The notes below the pieces were generated by a model. That model searched no databases. It was given only the letters and a program-made list of their open reading frames with translations, and was not told the origin of the DNA. From Inonotus obliquus (taxonomy: Eukaryota; Basidiomycota; Agaricomycetes; Hymenochaetales; Hymenochaetaceae): a DNA stretch of 64,000 nt. A program made the translations under genes and the position numbers. This document shows, in pieces, positions 61,056 through 64,000 of this stretch (its first letter is position 1; each line of letters begins with the position of its first letter). Where the stretch lies: contig JAJHTX010000003.1 in NCBI GenBank assembly GCA_032164295.1, forward strand, positions 1,984,001 to 2,048,000. Reading direction: 5' to 3'.

Positions 61056-61673
61056 TCTTCTTATGTAATATGTACGACAATAAGCTTTGGGCGACACAGC
61101 CACAATGACTAAGGTTCGGACTTTTAATGTTTGTGAGCTGATCTAAGTATGGTAAGATGATCTGCAATCTTCATGCCATCTCCCCTCCTCCCTCAAAAAA
61201 ATCATTAGATATTACATGCATTATATTGTTCTGCTTCAATATATGTATTTTCTGTATTTTCAACATGAATGCTACTGTTTTAAGTTGATCTGCAAAGTGC
61301 ATGGGCCCATCTCACCCTCGCGTTATCGTGCATTCCCCCTCCCTCCCTCAAAAAACCCGAAAGAAATTTTTGCAAGTTGTGCTTTACTTATATTATTGTG
61401 TTTTCTATCTTTTCTTTAGATACCAATGATAGTAAACAACAAACGTAAAGTGCCACCTAAGAAAATTATGTTGGTTTCGGCACAATACTCTATTTTTCAT
61501 TCCGTAAGTTGATGTCTGTAGCCTTCTTTCACCTCATGAGTTGTGAAGATAATCTTAGGAATAAGAAAACACACAAGATATTAATACCAAAATGAACTCT
61601 TTTCAACTTTTATTGGCAAATTATATGCTTAATTAACAATTACCCTTATATGCATATCACAAGTCTACACTTA
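61056..61673. other. AT-rich intergenic DNA
   Basis: About 620 bp with no gene. It holds two similar stretches, TGATCTGCAA ... CCATCTCCCCTCCTCCCTCAA (~61155-61200) and TGATCTGCAA ... CCCATCTCACC ... CCCTCCCTCAA (~61285-61355), which look like a short degenerate direct repeat. Confidence 0.45.
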
Positions 61674-61803
61674 CACACCGGGCAAAATTACGTATAGGAG
61701 CCTCCAGAATTTTGGTCGGAATGCAAAACCAGTCAATCAGAGCAGTTTTCTCGCATTCTGACCAAAATTCTCTACACTGAAAAATATATTCTTGCCCGGT
61801 GTG
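61674..61803. mobile_element. 130 bp MITE with TTA target duplication
   Basis: The ends are inverted: CACACCGGGCAAAAT on the left and its counterpart CACACCGGGCAAGAA read from 61803 on the minus strand. A TTA trinucleotide flanks both sides (61671-61673 and 61804-61806). The interior is itself palindromic: CCAGAATTTTGGTCGGAATGC pairs with GCATTCTGACCAAAATTCT, so a strand could fold into a long hairpin. A 3 bp TTA duplication is typical of PIF/Harbinger-type elements, to which small hairpin MITEs often belong. Confidence 0.8.
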
Positions 61804-61971
61804 TTAGTTTGTACTATTGGTCGTTGAGATATAGGTTCTAAAAGTGACTAAAAGGCATAAATATCTTTATGATAGAGTATAATGTCCTGGCAAGGTTAGG
61901 AGCTTTGGTCTAAGGTGTATAATTTCCGGCGACGTAATCACACAGACTCGGATTTAGAGTTCCCGGAAGCC

Positions 61972-62227
61972 GGGGACGTATTGTACGTAGAGCATCTGAC
62001 CCTATGAACTACATGCTCAAGCTACACAACCAATAGTAATACAGTGTACACCGAGCCCTTCAGTATAGCATGGATGCACCATTAATTTTATAACAGACGT
62101 CGTGGAATACATGCAAGTGAAGTAGCAGAGTCAAGATATCAAAATACATGAAGAATGATACGTCATTCCGGTATTCAGTCACTAATCGAGGATAAGGTGG
62201 CCGTTATTCCGAGTCGAGGGGTCTTTC
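61972..62227. repeat. 3' flank of P450 copy E, duplicate of copy A/B flanks
   Basis: Begins with GTACGTAGAGCATCTGACCC, similar to GACGTAGAGCGTCTGACTCT at ~50305. It continues through the shared stretch before the stop codon of copy E. This marks the left edge of the copy E unit. Confidence 0.7.
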
Positions 62228-64000
62228 TTACGCCTTGACTCGTTTCTTGAGCAGCACCTTTGCCGTCGGGTCAGGTATCAATCGCGTTCCCATATATACA
62301 TTCCCGGGCCTCACTCCGTCTACTTCCGCCTTTATGTCATAGATCATCAGCAGGTACGCCATCATCGCCTTCATCTCGTTCACAGCGAAGAAACGGCCGG
62401 GGCTGGCCAAGAAAGTAGATCAGAAATACAGGAGAGAAGCGTATCAAAGAGGTTGAAGCGTACCAGGCATGACGCCCATGACCAAATGCCAGGTAATCCG
62501 AGCTCACATTGACCATTTGATGCTTGACACTCTCTTCCGTGCTCTGCTCACGCACCCTCGAGAATCGAAACCCGTCAAATTTATCCGCGTCCAGATAGTG
62601 TGCATCATCACTGTGGGTCCCTGCGATATTTGCTGAAAGGAAAGTACCAGCAGGCAAAAAGGTTCCATCAGACATTGTATAATCTTTCATGACCTTACGA
62701 TTGAACGAGACTAAATATCGAAAGAATAAGTATCCTTCAATCCACGTATGAGAAGAAACTGTCCGTACGTGTGAAAATCCCGTTGATTCGCTGACTTTCC
62801 TTCAAGAAGCTGTCGAGCTTCCACATCTTGGTCATCGCTACTTTCGTCCAGCCCTCTTCCTTGATGACAGTTTCTACCTCCTCGCGCAACGGCGCGATGT
62901 ATGTTGGTTCAGCAGCCAGATGAAAGAGAGCATGTGTGAAGCTCTTTGTGAAACAAGGTCATTAGCGTTCTCGTAGTAGGTATAATGCGAAGGCTCACGT
63001 TTGAGGACGTATGTATGGCAGCGAAATTTATGAACAGCATTCGTTTTGTTAGTTCGTACACACTTCTTTTCTCCTCTTCAGGTGCTCCGTCGATAATCCA
63101 GGAAAGCAGGTCGTTCTAAGAACATATCTTCTTCTATGACGAAACTTGCCGTGAGGAACGATGTACCCACAGGTTTATCTGGCCAATCATCTCCGTTTTC
63201 TTCATACAGACGCAATCTTTCCTCAAATAGGGGACCCATGTGCCTCATACCTCGACGTACGTTCTTCGGCAAAGAGGTGACCAGATTGCCAACAATACTA
63301 TATGACGCAGAAGCTGATCAGATGCAGGAAGGGAAAGGGAGCAGCAACGCTACTGACGGGCGTAGTATCGTTGGATATTTGCGAATCTCGTACAAGTTGT
63401 AGATAACATCGACGGTGAAGTTGAGGTTCAAATCAATATAGTCTTGATCTCTGCCTTTTCGTGCCGAAAAAGCATTATCTTGAATATTTCCAGAAGCGGA
63501 TACGAGACGCTCCGTGTACTCACATATTGGAACGCCGACGAATATCCTGTTACTTGTCCTGCACACAATATTTCTCATGGTCTGCAATGCCGGTATGGCA
63601 ATCCATTCTGCATTACTCAGTGTCAGCAATCAGAAAGAAAATATTTGAGTGTCATTACCGTCAGCCCGTGCGGGAACAAGCTCATTAAACGCCTGCGTTA
63701 TTTCGTCTCTAATGTCTTCAAAGCGAGCGTTTAGGGATCGAGTCAACTGATTCTGGATTATGTGCACATGATACGGATTCCTTAGGATGTTTTCCCCTGA
63801 GGTCCATCGAGCCGCGAGAGTCTGGGAAAGAAAGAAATATTCTTATTTGATTGCTAAGCATCTGAAGAAACCACAAACCTCGACAGACGCCTCGGCGATG
63901 GAGAATATCTCGTCAGATTCTTTGCGAACTTCATCAACCAGATCTTTCCTGTTGATCACCACGGTATAATGATCGAATTCCGGAACCAGGAAAGTCCCTT
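62228..64000 (-). CDS. Cytochrome P450 monooxygenase, copy E, runs off the right edge
   Basis: The sequence closest to copy A. From the stop at 62228 rightwards (towards the N-terminus): KVLLKKRVKA end, the heme exon with CPGRFFAVNEMKAMMAYLLM, AFGHGRHA, FDGFRFSRVREQSTEESVK, DYTMSDGTFLPAGTFLSANI, the K-helix ESQR in DSFLKESQRING, the I-helix exon with FAAIH, GPLFEERLRLYEENGDDWPD, YIDLNLNFTVDVIYNLYEIR, TMRNIVCRTSNRIFVGVPIC and the KGTFLVPEFDHYTVV block at the window edge. Exon joins match copy A and no stop or frameshift is visible in the ~430 residues present. The acceptor before the heme exon is TTGGCCAG, slightly different from copy A. The first exon with the membrane anchor lies outside the window, so intactness cannot be settled here. 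Confidence 0.85.

Noticed and set aside
1..64000. tRNA, rRNA and CRISPR features
   Set aside because: I looked for tRNA B-box-like sequences, rRNA-like conserved stretches and regularly spaced repeats and saw none I could support by eye; a covariance-model search would be needed to exclude small RNAs.

Overview
This window looks like nuclear DNA of a mushroom-forming basidiomycete (Agaricomycetes). Genes are dense, lie on both strands and are split by many 50-60 nt GT-AG introns. The best matches are fungal housekeeping families plus basidiomycete-type expansions (P450s, MLKL-like helical-bundle proteins, kinase relics). Gene models below were built by hand by joining reading frames across GT-AG introns. 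Exon edges were checked for phase where stated; elsewhere they may be off by a few bases.

Layout. 0-3.4 kb: a calponin-homology (CH) domain protein running off the left edge. 3.4-9.2 kb: gene-poor, with simple repeats and unresolved minus-strand frames. 9.2-31.3 kb: a compact housekeeping block: BYE1-like PHD/TFIIS-M/SPOC factor (+), YVC1-like TRP channel (-), MVP1 sorting nexin (+), ERG4 sterol reductase (-), an MLKL-like helical bundle plus pseudokinase-like protein (-), AP180/YAP180 ANTH clathrin adaptor (+) and PRO2 (+). 31.5-37.5 kb: a NASP/Sim3-type histone chaperone (-), a decayed protein kinase (-) and a conserved-looking unknown protein (-). 37.5-40.1 kb: non-coding, holding a 1.29 kb TA-flanked Tc1/mariner-like non-autonomous element. 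40.1-46.7 kb: SFH5 (-), PAF1 (+), tRNase Z (+) and NCS6/CTU1 (-). 46.7-64 kb: an unstable accessory region with a cytochrome P450 cluster. It has two apparently intact copies (A and C), one edge-truncated copy (E), one frameshifted copy (B), one copy that has lost its heme loop (D) and one 350 bp fragment. In the middle are decayed pieces of two unrelated housekeeping genes, eIF4G and RPB1. A 130 bp TTA-flanked MITE lies near the end.

Functional links. Membrane traffic and vacuole/endosome functions recur (YVC1 and MVP1 share a 195 bp divergent promoter; AP180; SFH5; ERG4). Pol II elongation and chromatin functions recur (BYE1, PAF1, NASP). Two tRNA-maturation enzymes, tRNase Z and NCS6, are convergent neighbours. 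The observations most worth following are the MLKL-like pseudokinase architecture, the two consecutive microexons in YVC1, and the P450/eIF4G/RPB1 rearrangement island.
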